This document shows positions 6,265-6,971 of a DNA stretch of 6,971 bases, one piece after another (position 1 is the first letter of the stretch; each line of letters starts with the position of its first letter). The position numbers and the translations under genes are program-made. A model generated the notes under the pieces. It was not told where the DNA came from and ran no database searches. It saw only the letters and a list, made by a program, of their open reading frames with translations. The stretch is from Pedosphaera sp. (GTDB lineage: Bacteria; Verrucomicrobiota; Verrucomicrobiae; Limisphaerales; Pedosphaeraceae): contig JAQGPB010000054.1 in assembly GCA_028293265.1 (NCBI GenBank), positions 1-6,971 of the forward strand. Reading direction: 5' to 3'.

Positions 6265-6381
6265 GGTCATTAGGAAGTTTATATCCCATGCGAAAGCGGC
6301 AGGGGACTGCAACGGCCCAAGACCTGACGGAGATTCGGTACGCCGCGTCAATTGCCAATCGCCAATCGCCAATCGCCAATT
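6234..6381. other. Convergent intergenic region between maf and the M20 peptidase gene
   Basis: These 148 bases lie between two convergent genes. They contain the tail of the AAATACCCAA cluster, a middle part of about 85 bases with no recognised gene, and the GCCAATC heptamer array at the right end. GCAG (6299-6302) and CTGC (6307-6310) around GGGA could form a four-pair hairpin with a GNRA-type loop, which is too short to interpret. No strong intrinsic terminator with a T-run was seen for either gene. Confidence 0.5.
6354..6381. repeat. Four tandem GCCAATC heptamers abutting the M20 peptidase stop
   Basis: GCCAATC is repeated at 6354-6360, 6361-6367 and 6368-6374, and as GCCAATT at 6375-6381. 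The array ends exactly one base before the CTA (minus-strand stop TAG, 6382-6384) of the peptidase gene. It is flanked by the inverted pair AATTG (6350-6354) and CAATT (6377-6381). The copies are too short and too close together to be a CRISPR array. Slipped-strand expansion of a short seed or a dispersed intergenic repeat are the simplest explanations. Confidence 0.75.
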
Positions 6382-6971
6382 CTACCGCGTCAGTTCCTGC
6401 CAGAGATATGCGCCCATCAACTGGCCTTTTTCGAAACAGCCGAGGTCGAACTTTTCGTTGGGGGAATGGGCGTTGTCGTCGGGCAGGGCGAGGCCGAGGA
6501 GCAGGGTGTCGGCGTGGAGATGCTTTTTAAAATCGTTGACGATGGGGATGGAGCCGCCTTCGCGAATGAGGACGGGTTCGTAACCGAAGGCAAGCTTGAG
6601 GGCGCGCAACGCGGCCTGGGCCTGCGGACTGGTGGGCGAGACGAGATAGGGTTCGGCGCCGTGGCCGGATTTTATTTCGAGGCGAACGGTCGGCGGGCAA
6701 AGCCCGGCCAGATAACGGCGGGCGGCTTTGATGATTTTTGACGGACTCTGATTCGGCACGAGGCGCAAGGTGAGTTTGGCGCGGGCCCACGCGGGGACGA
6801 TGGTCTTGCTGCCTTCGCCCTGATAACCGCTGGTAAGGCCGTTGATTTCGAGCGTGGGCCGGGCAGTGCGCTGCTCGGTGGAGGTGAAACCGCGTTCGCC
6901 AAAAAGTTTTGGCACACCGAGAAATTTCCGGTAGGCGGTGTCATTGCCGGGAAGACGCGCGAGCTGCTTTT
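6382..6971 (-). CDS. M20 family metallopeptidase (dipeptidase-like), C-terminal part (5' end outside window)
   Basis: Zinc-type M20 peptidases of this branch (carnosinase/CNDP-like) cleave dipeptides or small peptides, usually in the cytosol. The frame is open to the right edge and 195 residues are visible, roughly the last 40% of a protein that is usually about 450-470 residues. Visible features: 'RPTLEINGLTSGYQGEGSKTIVPAWARAKLTLRLVP' spread over visible residues 37-72, the typical lid-domain region; 'REGGSIPIV' at 136-144; and 'DNAHSPNEKFDLGCF' at 165-179, whose histidine (bases 6466-6468) corresponds to the conserved metal-ligand histidine in 'HSQNEK' of human CN2. The first metal ligands lie outside the window. 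A GTG at 6915 is internal, because the frame continues upstream as 'KQLARLPGNDTAYRKFLG'. The stop touches the heptamer array. Assignment to M20 is firm; the exact substrate is not. Confidence 0.92.
   Translation of the reverse strand, partial: KQLARLPGNDTAYRKFLGVPKLFGERGFTSTEQRTARPTLEINGLTSGYQGEGSKTIVPAWARAKLTLRLVPNQSPSKIIKAARRYLAGLCPPTVRLEIKSGHGAEPYLVSPTSPQAQAALRALKLAFGYEPVLIREGGSIPIVNDFKKHLHADTLLLGLALPDDNAHSPNEKFDLGCFEKGQLMGAYLWQELTR

Noticed and set aside
6350..6381. Possible CRISPR or iteron-type array
   Set aside because: The units are seven bases with no spacers, there are only four copies, and no cas or replication genes are near.
6382..6915. GTG at 6915 as a true start giving a 177-residue peptidase
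   Set aside because: The frame continues upstream to the window edge with plausible M20 sequence, and a protein starting here would lack most metal ligands and half of the catalytic domain.
1..6971. A new defence, mobile or biosynthetic system spanning several genes
   Set aside because: Every gene is either a recognised housekeeping or transport family or a single exported repeat protein. There is no transposase, integrase, nuclease, toxin-antitoxin or modular enzyme signature, and gene orientations do not indicate one multi-gene unit.

Overview
The window reads as ordinary chromosomal DNA from a GC-rich bacterium. The best guess is a member of Verrucomicrobiota, of the Pedosphaera/Limisphaerales type. 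That guess rests mainly on the large secreted repeat protein at 2486-4894: its C-terminal module (an 'iqTStxLtnWtpl' motif followed by a terminal 'YYRVRF') is a style I associate with that group. It is also supported by a nucleoside-permease-like MFS protein and a DUF1802 protein in the same neighbourhood. No search was run, so the taxonomy is inference.

Layout from left to right. A plus-strand pair opens the window: the C-terminal part of dapB (lysine/diaminopimelate synthesis) and, 12 bases later, folK (folate synthesis). folK converges on a minus-strand MFS transporter of the nucleoside:H+ symporter type, with only 6 bases between the two stop codons. Upstream of the transporter on the same strand, 87 bases away, is an 802-residue exported protein built from 14 Kelch-like 'LYVGGxF...WDGTNW' units plus a C-terminal module. 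A 158-base divergent intergenic region containing a perfect GC-rich hairpin separates it from a plus-strand pair, a DUF1802 protein and maf, whose reading frames overlap by 4 bases (ATGA). maf converges on the C-terminal part of an M20-family dipeptidase-like gene on the minus strand that runs off the right edge. The 148-base gap between these last two genes holds two different short-repeat clusters, one of which supplies the last codons and the stop of maf.

Most genes are housekeeping or nutrient-handling: cell-wall/lysine precursor, folate, nucleoside uptake, nucleotide sanitation and peptide breakdown. They do not form one pathway. The likely co-transcribed units are dapB-folK and DUF1802-maf; the repeat protein and transporter may also share a transcript. 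I see no tRNA, rRNA, CRISPR array, insertion sequence, phage gene or defence gene, and no convincing new multi-gene system. The points most worth a second look are the long hydrophilic insert before the last membrane helix of the transporter, the 14-unit (possibly two seven-bladed) repeat protein, the DUF1802-maf coupling, and the small intergenic repeats around the 3' end of maf.
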